Source: a virus
Direction: 5' to 3' (one strand)
IMG/VR virus record: IMGVR_UViG_3300015245_000530
Location: 1-54,908 of that record
Length of the DNA: 54,908 nucleotides
Positions 14,013-22,137 of the stretch are shown one piece after another. Positions within the stretch are counted from its first letter, which is position 1, and each line of letters opens with the position of its first letter. The notes under the pieces are model-generated. The model worked only from the letters and a program-made list of their open reading frames with translations. It made no database searches and was not told the DNA's origin. Made by a program: the position numbers and the translations under genes.

Positions 14013-15707
14013 ATGAACGTCCAGGCGACGCTCGATTTCGCGCGACTCTATCCCCTCGACGAGTTCAAATACGACCACGAGGCGCCGCCAAACAGCGGCA
14101 TCCGACCCACCAGGGTCGCCGGGCGCGAGGACGTGGCCTCGCTGCGCGAAAGCATTCGAGCGCTGGGCCAGATCGTCCCCATCGTGTTCCAGACGCACCA
14201 CGCCGTTAAATACGTCGTCTCCGGCAACCGCCGGCTGAGGGCCATTCGCGAGCTCGGCCACTCGCACGTGATGGCCATCGACGCGGAGCGCCTCTGCGGG
14301 ACGCCCATAGAGGTCGCGCTCGCCGACAACATCATCCGCTCGCCGCTCCACCCGGTCGACAAACACGACGCGTTCGCCGCGCTCATACAGGCGGGCGAGA
14401 CCGTCGCGGAGATCGCGGCCGCCTACTCCATCAAGCCGCGCGAGGTCGAGCAGGCGCTCGCCGTCTCCAAGCTCGCCCCGGAGGTCCGCGAGGTTTGGCG
14501 CGCCGGCGGCATTGACGCCGAGACGGCGCAGACGTTCACAATGGACACCGACCAGAAACGGCAGGCGGCGGTCCTCAAGCGGCTCGGAAAGAACAACTCT
14601 GAGGGTAGAATCCAGGAGTACCAGGTCAGGAGGGAGCTGGTCGGCGAGCGCGGCGACGGCCAGCGCCTCATCAGGTTCGTCGGCACCGGAGCCTACGAGG
14701 CCGCCGGCGGTAAGGTGATGGTCGACCTGTTCAAGGATCGCCACGGGTTCTCGGACCTGGCGCTCCTCAAGAGGTGCGCGGACGAGAAGTTGGCTGCGCA
14801 ATGCAGGCGACTCGTCGATGAGGATGGATGGTTGTTCGCCGTGTGGGGTGAGGAAGCGGACCGGTCCTACATGTGGGGCCGCAACCGGCGCGAGGTGAAA
14901 TTAACTGGGGACGAGAAAGCGCGCGTCGCCGCCATCACCAAGCAGGTGGACGCCATCGACGAGCAGGAACTCCAGACCGAAGACGACATGGATAAGCGCG
15001 ACGAGTTCGCGGCCGAGGCGGAGGCGATCGAGGCGGCGGCGGCGATGCGCCGGTGGCCCCGGAAGGACCGCGCGGGGTTCGGGTGCGTCGTGAGCATAGA
15101 CCACGACGGCAACATGGAGGTCGCGCCGGGATACACGAAGCCCGCGCCGAAGGTTGCGGCCAAGGACGCGACGCCAGCGCAGAAGAAGAAGGCGCAGGCC
15201 GACCGCGCCAAGGCGGCGGAGGGCGGCGAGGTCTCGAAGGCGCTCGACCAGCGGCTTCGCGTGCAAATGCTCAAGGCGACGCAGCGGGCGCTTCGCATGG
15301 CATCGGAGAAGTGGGACAGGCAGAACCACACGTTGCCGGCCATCCTATGCCGCGTGGCCGCCGACCGCATCAAACCGGACAACAGTTGGGACGCCGGCCT
15401 GGAGGGCAAGCAACTGGACGCGATCCGTGAGGCCATGGATTCGGACGTCATGAACATTTGCTGCGCGAAGGAATTCGACGCGAAGGATTATTTCGCCAGC
15501 GTGTCGAGGGCCAACATCGTGGCCGTCGTGCGTGAGGCCGTCAGCGATGTTGAGGCCGTGCACGTCGAGAAGAAGAAGGTCGCCGACGCCGTAAAGTATG
15601 CGCTGGCGAACATCCCGAAGACCGGTTGGTTGCCCGTCCAGCTCCGCACCCCACATTATGCCGGCCCGGGTTCCGGCAAGCAGTTGAGAAAAGGTAGACG
15701 AAAATGA
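14013..15707 (+). CDS. ParB/Srx-domain protein (ParB-like nuclease family)
   Basis: 564 residues. The N-terminal ParB/sulfiredoxin-like domain is clear: VASLRESIRALGQIVPIV, then VVSGNRRLRAIREL (the GxRR nucleotide-binding box) and VALADNIIRSPLHPVDKHDA. An HTH follows (ETVAEIAAAYSIKPREVEQA) with KLAPEVREVWRAG. The remaining 350 residues hold a phage-specific region with an acidic helix, a Lys/Ala-rich linker (TPAQKKKAQADRAKAAEGGE) and a C-terminal helical domain. Such proteins are common in alphaproteobacterial prophages; CTP binding or DNase activity and a role in plasmid-like partition or transcription control are possible. GAAGGAG before the ATG supports the start. Confidence 0.85.
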   Translation: MNVQATLDFARLYPLDEFKYDHEAPPNSGIRPTRVAGREDVASLRESIRALGQIVPIVFQTHHAVKYVVSGNRRLRAIRELGHSHVMAIDAERLCGTPIEVALADNIIRSPLHPVDKHDAFAALIQAGETVAEIAAAYSIKPREVEQALAVSKLAPEVREVWRAGGIDAETAQTFTMDTDQKRQAAVLKRLGKNNSEGRIQEYQVRRELVGERGDGQRLIRFVGTGAYEAAGGKVMVDLFKDRHGFSDLALLKRCADEKLAAQCRRLVDEDGWLFAVWGEEADRSYMWGRNRREVKLTGDEKARVAAITKQVDAIDEQELQTEDDMDKRDEFAAEAEAIEAAAAMRRWPRKDRAGFGCVVSIDHDGNMEVAPGYTKPAPKVAAKDATPAQKKKAQADRAKAAEGGEVSKALDQRLRVQMLKATQRALRMASEKWDRQNHTLPAILCRVAADRIKPDNSWDAGLEGKQLDAIREAMDSDVMNICCAKEFDAKDYFASVSRANIVAVVREAVSDVEAVHVEKKKVADAVKYALANIPKTGWLPVQLRTPHYAGPGSGKQLRKGRRK

Positions 15708-16159
15708 AACCTGCAAAGATCGCCAAGGTGCACCACGACGAGCGCAAGCCGGAGGTGGTGATCAGGGACCTGAAGTCGGACCTCGCGCAGTCGCGCGAGC
15801 GCAACGAATATCTCACCAAACGCCACGACGAGAGAAGCAATGAACTCAGCGAGGCAAAGAAGATCAACAAAGGGTTGGCCGATGCGAACGCCGAGCTGAA
15901 AGAACGTCTCGTCAAGGCAGAGCTGGCCGTGCACTGGCACCGCGGCTATATCGCCCGCACCCATGAGGACGACGTCGCCAACGAGGAACTCGTGACGGTC
16001 GGCGATGTCGATGGGGAACGGTCTCTGGTGCCGAAGCGCAAGTTTCAATCACAGCCGGCAGATTTCCACGATCGCGAACCGAGCATTGGCCAAGAAGGCA
16101 TTTATACCAACCGGGACACTGGCAGACCGCCCCCGCGCAAGCATTGGGTAAACTACTGA
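15704..16159 (+). CDS. Coiled-coil hypothetical protein
   Basis: 151 residues. Residues about 20-75 form a coiled coil (LKSDLAQSRERNEYLTKRHD; KINKGLADANAELKERLVKA). The rest is polar, with HWHRGYIARTHEDDV, and ends in a Pro/Arg-rich tail (GRPPPRKHWVNY). The ATG overlaps the ParB-like stop, so it may be a partner of that protein. No known domain. Confidence 0.6.
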   Translation: MKPAKIAKVHHDERKPEVVIRDLKSDLAQSRERNEYLTKRHDERSNELSEAKKINKGLADANAELKERLVKAELAVHWHRGYIARTHEDDVANEELVTVGDVDGERSLVPKRKFQSQPADFHDREPSIGQEGIYTNRDTGRPPPRKHWVNY

Positions 16160-16160
16160 G

Positions 16161-16373
16161 ATGATCGACACCGAAGTCGCTGAGAGGATCGACCGCGATA
16201 CCGTCCGCATGCAGTGGCGCGGGAGCGACGACGGGATCGTGTGGTCGCCGTGGTCGGTCCTCGCGCAACTGCACCAGAAGATCCCGTTCCACAAGTTCGT
16301 GCAGGGGAGGATATGGGTCGATGGCGAATGGTTCACCTCGCCGGTCGACACCTATCCGGAGGATTGGGCGTGA
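16161..16373 (+). CDS. Small Trp-rich hypothetical protein
   Basis: 70 residues, no family recognised. Five tryptophans in strand-like contexts (VRMQWRGSDDGIVWSPWSVL; IWVDGEWFTSP) suggest a compact beta fold. One base separates it from the preceding stop, and a GTG of the next gene overlaps its own stop, so it is translated within the same polycistron. Confidence 0.55.
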   Translation: MIDTEVAERIDRDTVRMQWRGSDDGIVWSPWSVLAQLHQKIPFHKFVQGRIWVDGEWFTSPVDTYPEDWA

Positions 16374-16717
16374 AGCGCGACAAGTCCCCGAACGTCCTGC
16401 TGCTGCGCCCGGGCGATCGGTTGCCGGACCTGGACGACGGCGACAGATGGGTGGCGCCGAAGAAGGGGAACGACCGTATGTGGCAGGTCGTCCTATTCAA
16501 CCGTCACCGCGGTGTTGACCGCAGACGCGAGGGCACGTTTACGATAGCCCGGTTGCTCGCGCTGGTGAGGGCCATCAAGTCCAGGCACCCGCGGGCGGTC
16601 AAGTCGCCGAAGTCGAAGGCTGGACCGATCATATACCGCACGCGCCATTATGGACCGGCCATCGCGATCGTCACCGCGCTCGACGGGCCGGTCGCGAGCG
16701 TCGCGACCAAGCAGTAA
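16370..16717 (+). CDS. Small basic hypothetical protein
   Basis: 115 residues from a GTG overlapping the previous stop. It opens with NVLLLRPGDRLPDLDDGDRW and continues with GTFTIARLLALVRAIKSRHP, then a lysine-rich turn and strands (PAIAIVTALDGPVASVA). The layout is alpha-beta, with no motif I can name. Codon use matches neighbouring genes. Confidence 0.5.
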   Translation: MKRDKSPNVLLLRPGDRLPDLDDGDRWVAPKKGNDRMWQVVLFNRHRGVDRRREGTFTIARLLALVRAIKSRHPRAVKSPKSKAGPIIYRTRHYGPAIAIVTALDGPVASVATKQ

Positions 16718-16721
16718 GGGG

Positions 16722-16910
16722 ATGAATATGCAGGTCTGGATCATCGCCAACGCCGCAGAAAATTTGTTCCGCACATGGAGCGCCGAAGGACCAAGATGGA
16801 CGGATTCGCGCGACGAGGCCACCTGGTATGTCCGCAAAACTGATGCCGAGAAGGTGTCCGAGAACGACGAGGACGCCTGGAAGATATTGCCGCACCAAAC
16901 GGAGAAGTGA
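16722..16910 (+). CDS. Small hypothetical protein
   Basis: 62 residues; ATG 16722 preceded by AAGGGG, with a second ATG two codons on. Residues such as NLFRTWSAEGPRWT and EATWYVRKTDAEKV resemble the small phage proteins that report a masked or edited value in strand-helix-strand form, but no function is known. Two bases separate it from the next ATG. Confidence 0.5.
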   Translation: MNMQVWIIANAAENLFRTWSAEGPRWTDSRDEATWYVRKTDAEKVSENDEDAWKILPHQTEK

Positions 16911-16911
16911 G

Positions 16912-17130
16912 ATGGCAGCGTCGCTCAAGGACTACGAGATTCGCGAGGGCACTCACGGCCAGATGGGCATCTACCCGCGCGCCTACAACATAAAGCTCGC
17001 CACGTTCGTACCCAACTCCAAAAATCTGCAGACCGCGCTCAGGCGCGTGTTCGACAAGGCCGACAGGGCGGAGCGGCGCAAGCAGGAGCGCCGGGCGCAG
17101 GGCAAGAACGAGCCGGGAGTAAGACCATGA
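16912..17130 (+). CDS. Small basic hypothetical protein
   Basis: 72 residues. N-terminal strands (LKDYEIREGTHGQMGIYPRA) lead to a basic C-terminal helix (FDKADRAERRKQERRAQGK). Its stop overlaps a 14-codon frame (17127-17171) that in turn overlaps the next ATG, which may serve only to couple translation. No recognised family. Confidence 0.5.
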   Translation: MAASLKDYEIREGTHGQMGIYPRAYNIKLATFVPNSKNLQTALRRVFDKADRAERRKQERRAQGKNEPGVRP

Positions 17131-17170
17131 CGAGGTTGATGCGCAACCAACGCGACAAGGAGCCAGACTG

Positions 17171-17413
17171 ATGGGAATACGGCGCATAGGTTGGCTGGGA
17201 CAGAAATGGTGCTGCTACTTCTGGCACACGTCGTGGGCCGACCTGTCAATCGGCGTCCACCTCAGCCTGTCAGCCCCCAACGTGGAGCTGCACCTGCCTT
17301 TCGGGTTCGTCAGGGTGGACCGCGTCGAGCACCTCAACGTCTACAAACTGAGAGCGTGCAACATCCGGCACCACCGGGACAGACTCGCCTTCTGGGAGAA
17401 CTACCGTGGGTAA
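17171..17413 (+). CDS. Small hypothetical protein
   Basis: 80 residues; ATG within TGATG. It is aromatic-rich at the start (WLGQKWCCYFWHTSWADL), then strand-forming (IGVHLSLSAPNVELHLPFGF) and ends basic. The first half is hydrophobic, but the Lys and Asp residues make a membrane anchor unlikely. Overlaps the DUF5131 gene by eight bases. Confidence 0.5.
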   Translation: MGIRRIGWLGQKWCCYFWHTSWADLSIGVHLSLSAPNVELHLPFGFVRVDRVEHLNVYKLRACNIRHHRDRLAFWENYRG

Positions 17414-18128
17414 GAACAGTGCAATTTCCTGGTGTGACAGCACGCAAAACTTTTGGCTGGGATGTTCTCCCATTTCCGATGCGTGCCAAAATTGTTACGC
17501 CGAATCGTGGGCTAAACGCGCCGGCAATCCGGAACTTTGGACTGGATCCCGCCGTCGCACCAAAACATGGGGCGATCCGCTCAAGTGGAATCGGCAGGCC
17601 GAACTCACCGGTTATCGGCCGCGGGTATTCTGCTCGTCACTCGCTGACTTTTTCGACAACGAAGTGCCAACGGAATGGCGCGTCGATGCATGGGACGTAA
17701 TCCGCAAGACCACGAATCTGCGGTGGATGATCCTGACGAAGCGCATCGGGAATGCAACCAAGATGCTTCCGCCAGACTGGCCTATGCCGCATGTCGGTCT
17801 GATGACCACGCTCGAAAATCAGGAAGTATTCGACCGCGATTGGCCTAAACTCGCTCGCACGCCAGCAGCATGGCGCGGCATATCCGCGGAACCTCTGCTC
17901 GGTTCCATCGACATTGGAGACGCGCGTCCAAGCTGGTTGATTTGCGGCGGAGAGAGCGGACCGCAACATCGCATGCTGGATGTTGACGCCGTTCGTCGCT
18001 TGCGTGACCAATGCGCGCGCAATGATATCGCTTTCCATTTCAAACAGCACGGTGGTCAGCGGCCAACATCAAACGGCTGTCTACTTGACGGCCGTGAGCA
18101 CAAGGATTTCCCGGAGGCGCTGCGGTGA
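17406..18128 (+). CDS. DUF5131 (phage Gp37/Gp68) family protein
   Basis: 240 residues from a GTG at 17406. The family hallmark is at the N-terminus: SAISWCDSTQNFWLGC, then the cysteine cluster CSPISDACQNCYAE, followed by PRVFCSSLADFFDNEVP, LRWMILTKR, MPHVGLMTTLENQE and WLICGGESGPQHRML, and a C-terminal FHFKQHGG. All are well-conserved blocks, and length is normal. The biochemical activity is unknown; the cysteines suggest a metal centre. In other genomes these genes often sit beside a three-Cys-motif partner (TcmP), which I do not see here. Composition is somewhat AT-richer than the operon, hinting at separate acquisition. Confidence 0.88.
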   Translation: MGKNSAISWCDSTQNFWLGCSPISDACQNCYAESWAKRAGNPELWTGSRRRTKTWGDPLKWNRQAELTGYRPRVFCSSLADFFDNEVPTEWRVDAWDVIRKTTNLRWMILTKRIGNATKMLPPDWPMPHVGLMTTLENQEVFDRDWPKLARTPAAWRGISAEPLLGSIDIGDARPSWLICGGESGPQHRMLDVDAVRRLRDQCARNDIAFHFKQHGGQRPTSNGCLLDGREHKDFPEALR

Positions 18129-18307
18129 GCCGGTGGAGTGTTGACGCCTACGAGGCGAGCTTGCCAGATATGCCGCTGGACGAGCTCTGCGCGCGTCTGC
18201 GCGGACAATATCCGAACGGCGCCAAGTACGGCGCATCTCCGTTGCAAGCGGAGGCGGCGCGCCGTCTCGAGGAATTGGACGCCACGATCGACGACATGAG
18301 GACATGA
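18125..18307 (+). CDS. Small hypothetical protein
   Basis: 60 residues from a GTG overlapping the DUF5131 stop. Two helices (LPDMPLDELCARLRGQY; PLQAEAARRLEELDATIDDM) with a short loop suggest a helical hairpin. It resembles small phage proteins that list row or position features, without known function. Confidence 0.5.
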   Translation: MSRWSVDAYEASLPDMPLDELCARLRGQYPNGAKYGASPLQAEAARRLEELDATIDDMRT

Positions 18308-18308
18308 C

Positions 18309-18617
18309 ATGCCCCTGGTGAACACAGTGGAAGATCGCGCGGTTCTCGACGTGCTGGTGCTGGCACTCGCGCGCGCCGACAAGGAGACGGATAATCTCGA
18401 CATGCGGACACTGGCAATAAACTTGCTGTTCACGTTGCTGGAAATGAGTCTGGCCGAGCGCCTGAAGCTCGCCGAACGTCTTCTGTCGAAATCATCTGGT
18501 GAGGCGCCGGAAGGTTACTCGTCGGTAGTGGTGCACTTCAACAGCGACAACCAGCGCGAGGCTTTCCTCGCCGCCATCCGCGGCATCGGGTCGGTGACCG
18601 TGCACGAGGCGTCGTGA
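18309..18617 (+). CDS. Hypothetical protein
   Basis: 102 residues, helical N-terminal two thirds (DRAVLDVLVLALARADKETD; LLEMSLAERLKLAERLLSK) and a C-terminal strand-helix-strand (SSVVVHFNSDNQREAFLAAI; GSVTVHEAS). No recognised domain. Tight coupling at both ends: one base after the previous stop, and an overlap with the following GTG/ATG. Confidence 0.5.
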   Translation: MPLVNTVEDRAVLDVLVLALARADKETDNLDMRTLAINLLFTLLEMSLAERLKLAERLLSKSSGEAPEGYSSVVVHFNSDNQREAFLAAIRGIGSVTVHEAS

Positions 18618-19084
18618 TGGCGAAGTTCGCCGAAAATACATCCGTCGCCGTCGAGAAGTCACGCGGCGAGATTGAGCGCATGGTTATACGCTACGGCGCC
18701 ACGAGTACGGCTTTCATGAATGCTCCGGGCCGGGCCGTCATCGCGTTTGATGCCAAGAACAGGCATGTCGTGTTCGAACTTCCGCTGCCAAATATCAATG
18801 ATAAGAGATTCGATCGAGATGGCCGCGGTTCAATGCGCAACGTCACCAAGAGATATGAAGTTTGGGAGCAGGAATGCCGCCAGCGCTGGCGAGCACTTGC
18901 TCTCGTCATCAAGGCAAAGCTCGAAGCTGTTGAGAGCGGTATAACCAACTTTGAATCCGAATTCCTTGCTCATATCCGCATGCCAGACGGCAAGACTGTC
19001 GGTGAACATGTCACGCCGATGATCGCACATGCCTATGAGACGGGAAAAATGGTTCCGTTATTACCACCACCGAGGTCATCATGA
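18614..19084 (+). CDS. Conserved phage hypothetical protein
   Basis: 156 residues; GTG 18614 or ATG 18617 (GTGATG). The order IERMVIRYGATSTAF, DAKNRHVVFELPLP, QRWRALALVIKAKLEAVESG, FESEFLAHIRMPDGKTVGEH and AYETGKMVPLLP is a recurring block in many temperate phages. Its role has not been established to my knowledge. It is soluble with no metal motif. Composition is a little AT-richer than surrounding genes. Confidence 0.75.
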   Translation: MMAKFAENTSVAVEKSRGEIERMVIRYGATSTAFMNAPGRAVIAFDAKNRHVVFELPLPNINDKRFDRDGRGSMRNVTKRYEVWEQECRQRWRALALVIKAKLEAVESGITNFESEFLAHIRMPDGKTVGEHVTPMIAHAYETGKMVPLLPPPRSS

Positions 19085-19428
19085 CTGAACAAGCGCCGCC
19101 GCTGAACATGAAGATCGAGGATGACCACAGCGAGGGTTGGGACCCGGTCCACCTGGAGATATTCGGCCAGCGCCAACACTTCGGGTTCGCGCGCGAGGAG
19201 GAGCGGTACGGGTCGAAGATGATCCGCATCGACGTGCCGGTTAACGGCGACCGAGAGCGCACGGTATGGGAAACGCACTGGTACGGTCCAGCCGCGATCT
19301 TCGGCGTGCGCCTCACCGATGCTGTCACGGTGTTCGAGGCGAACAAGAGCCGCGTTGCACCGGGCAGAATGCTGTTGGGCCGTCCTGTCGACCACGATCA
19401 CCATGACGACGATGAGGAGGAATACTGA
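19081..19428 (+). CDS. Hypothetical protein with acidic His-rich C-terminus
   Basis: 115 residues. Strand-rich (MIRIDVPVNGDRERTVWETH; YGPAAIFGVRLTDAVTVFEA), ending in a metal-binding-looking tail of His, Asp and Glu (DHDHHDDDEEEY). The ATG overlaps the previous stop. Family not recognised; the C-terminal tail may bind divalent metal or simply be acidic. Confidence 0.5.
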   Translation: MTEQAPPLNMKIEDDHSEGWDPVHLEIFGQRQHFGFAREEERYGSKMIRIDVPVNGDRERTVWETHWYGPAAIFGVRLTDAVTVFEANKSRVAPGRMLLGRPVDHDHHDDDEEEY

Positions 19429-19817
19429 TGAACATCACGCCGGCACGAGTACCAAAGGAGCGCGACGAGGAGTTCAAAGTCTTCGACGCAAGGCCGCAAC
19501 ACATTCGCACTAGCGAGGTCAAGGCAAGTCCGCGCGTGACTCTAGCCGAAATCAGACCGACCATTTCTTCTGATTTTGAAACGTCGGTCTCCCGCGAGGC
19601 GGAGGCCGGACTGCGGGAGATCGAAGCGCGGCAAGAGGTACCGCTCCTGCGCCAGTTCGCCATCCTGGCTAGGATGCTCACCTTCGGCGACATGTCGGAA
19701 CTATGCGCGGGGGTGACGGGTGCCGATGCCGGCAAAGCAAATGGTCTGGCCGCCGAACTCGACAGGTGGGCGAAGGAATACATTGGGCAGCCGCCGATGC
19801 CAGAGGAGCCGAAATGA
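19428..19817 (+). CDS. Hypothetical protein
   Basis: 129 residues. N-terminal half is polar and probably extended; the C-terminal half is helical (REAEAGLREIEARQEVPLLR; QFAILARMLTFGDMSELCAG), ending KANGLAAELDRWAKEYIG. No recognised domain. The second half resembles the small phage domains that carry one helical bundle. Overlaps neighbours at both ends. Confidence 0.5.
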   Translation: MNITPARVPKERDEEFKVFDARPQHIRTSEVKASPRVTLAEIRPTISSDFETSVSREAEAGLREIEARQEVPLLRQFAILARMLTFGDMSELCAGVTGADAGKANGLAAELDRWAKEYIGQPPMPEEPK

Positions 19818-20002
19818 TCGACGTTGACCAAGTGAAGACCATCGACCTTGTGCACGTGATGCACGAGATCGACCGCGTTATGGGGAAAACGTGCGGTGCC
19901 TGCAAGTTCTCCAACATCCAGCACGGCTTGTCGTGCAGGCGCGGGAAACGGCCGCTCGACGAGAGCGACGGGTGCGGCGATTGGGAGAAGCGCCATGTCT
20001 GA
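19814..20002 (+). CDS. Small zinc-binding-like protein
   Basis: 62 residues; ATG 19814 overlaps the previous stop. Helix KTIDLVHVMHEIDRVMG, then cysteines in KTCGACKFSNIQHGLSCRRG and DGCGDWE, a four- or five-Cys set consistent with one zinc site. Ends eight bases inside the next gene. One of several such small Cys-rich proteins in this operon. Confidence 0.55.
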   Translation: MIDVDQVKTIDLVHVMHEIDRVMGKTCGACKFSNIQHGLSCRRGKRPLDESDGCGDWEKRHV

Positions 20003-20219
20003 AACGCGCCCCAATAGTTTCCCGTTCCTTCACCTCGCGCGGCTCCTTTGCCTGCCATACGCCGACGTGCTGTTGATGGCCGACTGGTTCGCCGGCAGGC
20101 GCGACGAGCCGACGCGCGAGGCTTTCGAGCGGGTCGCGGAGAGTGACGCCAGGAATCAGCAGGCGATCTTCCAAATCTATTGCTGCGAGCGGGACCGGCG
20201 CGCCGCGGTGTCGACGTGA
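19995..20219 (+). CDS. Small hypothetical protein
   Basis: 74 residues. Opens with FPFLHLARLLCLPYADVLLM, a mildly hydrophobic helix, and continues as a charged helix (EPTREAFERVAESDARNQQA). Not a convincing membrane protein. The stop overlaps a GTG that starts the next small gene. Confidence 0.5.
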   Translation: MSETRPNSFPFLHLARLLCLPYADVLLMADWFAGRRDEPTREAFERVAESDARNQQAIFQIYCCERDRRAAVST

Positions 20220-20359
20220 GGTTGATTGCGCTGGCCATCATGTCCGGGTTCGACCAGGTCGCGCTCGCCATCAGGCCCCACGACTTGGACGAGTTCGGAA
20301 TAGCCGTTCGGGTGATTCTAGGGTTCGCCTTGCTGGCGTTCCTGGTGACGGGAAAATGA
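20216..20359 (+). CDS. Very small protein with one membrane helix
   Basis: 47 residues from a GTG overlapping the previous stop. I translate: a hydrophobic start (RLIALAIMSGFDQVALAI), a polar turn (RPHDLDEFG) and a C-terminal hydrophobic helix (IAVRVILGFALLAFLVTG) that could cross the membrane. It lies between two coupled genes and fills the gap exactly, which supports it as real. No known family. Confidence 0.45.
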   Translation: MRLIALAIMSGFDQVALAIRPHDLDEFGIAVRVILGFALLAFLVTGK

Positions 20360-20360
20360 C

Positions 20361-20528
20361 ATGACCAGGGACGAGGCGACCCAGGAACGGGCCCTCCGGA
20401 TAAGCCAACGGACCTACGATCACATGAGCGTCGGAAACTACACGAGGACCGTGACGGGCATCGCGATAGAGTTCCTGCTCGAGCGCATGGCCGCAACGGG
20501 TTTGTTGGAGGACCGCGATGACAAGTGA
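20361..20528 (+). CDS. Small hypothetical protein
   Basis: 55 residues; one base after the previous stop and overlapping the ASCH-like gene by 11 bases. Helical (RDEATQERALRISQRTYDHM; VTGIAIEFLLERMAATGLLE), possibly a helical hairpin that dimerises. No recognised domain. Confidence 0.5.
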   Translation: MTRDEATQERALRISQRTYDHMSVGNYTRTVTGIAIEFLLERMAATGLLEDRDDK

Positions 20529-21231
20529 ACTGCCGGCGATCTTCTCGACGCCGATGGTCAAGGGGCTCATTCAGGGCCGCAAGACCATGACCAGGCGCCT
20601 CGCCTGGAAGGGCGCGGCGCGCTCGTCGCCGTGGCGCCAACTCAAGCCGGGCGACGCCCTCTGGGTGCGCGAGAGCTGGCGCGTCGGCAAGCAGTACGAC
20701 GACGTGGTCTCGCGCGACCTCGTGCCCCGGAGCATGACGATCGTCTATGAGGCTGGCGGGTCGATGGGGAACGACGCCGGCGAGTGGGTGGGGTCGGAAT
20801 GGCCGGGCGATATCCCGAAAGTGATCCCGTGGATTGGAAGGGGGCGCCCGCCCATACACATGCCGAGGTGGTGCTCGCGCATCCTGCTCGCCGTCACCGA
20901 GATTCACATCGAGCGGCTGCAGGACATCACCGCGGCCGACGCGGTGGCCGAGGGCGTCGTCTACGAGACGGCCGACCCCGGTTTCTACTACGTGCCCTAC
21001 ATCGAACCGCACAGCATCACGGCGGTCGGCATCGAGGAGCGCGAGGGTCCCCCGTCGCACGCCGTGCGGTGCTTCGCAAAGCTGTGGGATCACATCCACG
21101 GACCGCGCTCATGGGACGCCAACCCCGAGGTCGCCGTGGTATCGTTCGAGATGCACGTGAAGGCGAACGTCGCGCCCATGGCCTTCATCGACGCTTCGAT
21201 AGGCGGTCCACCATCTCGCCCAGGCGCTTGA
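20518..21231 (+). CDS. ASCH/PUA-like conserved phage protein
   Basis: 237 residues. The conserved frame is visible: IFSTPMVKGLIQGRKTMTRR at the N-terminus, KPGDALWVRESWRV, GRPPIHMPRWCSRILLAVTE, IERLQDITAADAVAEGV and KLWDHIHGPRSWDANPEVAV, then VSFEMH. These match phage ASCH-type (RNA/nucleotide-binding PUA-like) proteins, often named morphogenetic or hypothetical; the substrate is unknown. The last 25 residues extend beyond the usual end, and the final 47 bases overlap the convergent gene at 21185. It closes the rightward early operon. Confidence 0.8.
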   Translation: MTSELPAIFSTPMVKGLIQGRKTMTRRLAWKGAARSSPWRQLKPGDALWVRESWRVGKQYDDVVSRDLVPRSMTIVYEAGGSMGNDAGEWVGSEWPGDIPKVIPWIGRGRPPIHMPRWCSRILLAVTEIHIERLQDITAADAVAEGVVYETADPGFYYVPYIEPHSITAVGIEEREGPPSHAVRCFAKLWDHIHGPRSWDANPEVAVVSFEMHVKANVAPMAFIDASIGGPPSRPGA

Positions 21232-21496
21232 TCTCGTCCTCCTGGCGCCGCTGGTCGGCCCGCAGGTTGATGAGCTCCTGGCCGCGCGCAGATTGGAGGT
21301 TACGCGTCTGCGTCCATTCGCTGCGCATGTCGGCGACGATCTCGGATATCGATTTCAACTTCCAGTCGATAACGTAGTTGCCGATCGTAACAATGCCGCC
21401 AAGCGTTCCCACACTGCCGAATGCTGCCAGAACGATGGCGATGACGCTGGCTTTGCCGTTATGAGCGGGCGGCAGATTGAGGGTGTTGGCCGCCAT
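21185..21496 (-). CDS. Membrane-anchored coiled-coil protein, last gene of leftward late unit
   Basis: 103 residues. One membrane helix near the N-terminus (SVIAIVLAAFGSVGTLGGIV) is followed by a coiled coil (NLRADQRRQEDEIKRLGEMV) that would lie in the periplasm. This layout fits an inner-membrane spanin or another lysis accessory protein; there is no proline-rich or lipobox feature that would settle it. It overlaps the preceding membrane-protein gene by 38 bases and the convergent early operon by 47 bases at its 3' end. I see no terminator here. Confidence 0.6.
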   Translation of the reverse strand: MAANTLNLPPAHNGKASVIAIVLAAFGSVGTLGGIVTIGNYVIDWKLKSISEIVADMRSEWTQTRNLQSARGQELINLRADQRRQEDEIKRLGEMVDRLSKRR

Positions 21497-21821
21497 CCTG
21501 ATGACCCCTATCTCGCTCCCGGCTCATGTGGCCGCGCACGCACATGATCACCACCGTCGCGGCGAACGATATGTTGAGGAGCATTCCGGTGGGCCGGTGA
21601 CCATCGACCAACATCCAGTCATCGAAGTGGAACAGGCCGTTCATTATCGCGAAGATTCCGGTGAACCCGAACGCGAAGCATTGGGCGAGCGTTCCCGGAG
21701 CATCCTCAAGCCTGGTGATCTTGATCATGTAGACGCAGCTGAGCGCCAATGTGACGCACGCGATGGTGCTCCACGTGGCGAACTGCGGGCCGATCAGGAT
21801 CGCGAAGTCATGGGGCTGCAT
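21459..21821 (-). CDS. Multi-pass membrane protein
   Basis: 120 residues with about three membrane helices: WSTIACVTLALSCVYMIKI, CFAFGFTGIFAIMNGLF and GMLLNISFAATVVIMCV. The C-terminal tail is charged and basic. Three-helix phage membrane proteins next to endolysins are often holins, but this one is last but one in the unit and two other holin candidates lie upstream. No family recognised with confidence. Overlaps both neighbours. Confidence 0.6.
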   Translation of the reverse strand: MQPHDFAILIGPQFATWSTIACVTLALSCVYMIKITRLEDAPGTLAQCFAFGFTGIFAIMNGLFHFDDWMLVDGHRPTGMLLNISFAATVVIMCVRGHMSRERDRGHQDGGQHPQSAARS

Positions 21822-22116
21822 TAGTGCCTCCGATGCCGCCGAGACGCGGCAATATGACTTTCCTGTAGAAGAGACTCAAGCCTTCATTGCCGGAATAACC
21901 GATCACAAATGCCAATAAAATCGGCGGCATGTGGGTCATCACGGCGATCGGCTCACCGACGTATACTCCGATGAACGTCCCGGATATGACAATCGCCACC
22001 TGCTCGATAGCCTTCAACGCGAGGTCGCGAAGAGCTGCTACAATACCTCCAGCGAAGCCAGCGGTCAGGATGGCAGGGTCGATGCGGAGAGCGTCGAGCA
22101 CCTCTTTCACGTCCAC
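21808..22116 (-). CDS. Putative holin-like membrane protein
   Basis: 102 residues. Two to three hydrophobic segments: ILTAGFAGGIVAALRDLALK, VAIVISGTFIGVYVGEPIAV and PPILLAFVIGYSGNEGLSLF. The length, helix number and place in the lysis cassette fit a phage holin that would make lesions in the inner membrane, but motif evidence is lacking. It begins 22 bases after the end of the terminator that follows the porin gene, so it may need its own promoter or readthrough. Confidence 0.55.
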   Translation of the reverse strand: MDVKEVLDALRIDPAILTAGFAGGIVAALRDLALKAIEQVAIVISGTFIGVYVGEPIAVMTHMPPILLAFVIGYSGNEGLSLFYRKVILPRLGGIGGTNAAP

Positions 22117-22137
22117 ATGGTGCCTTTCTTTGCCGAG

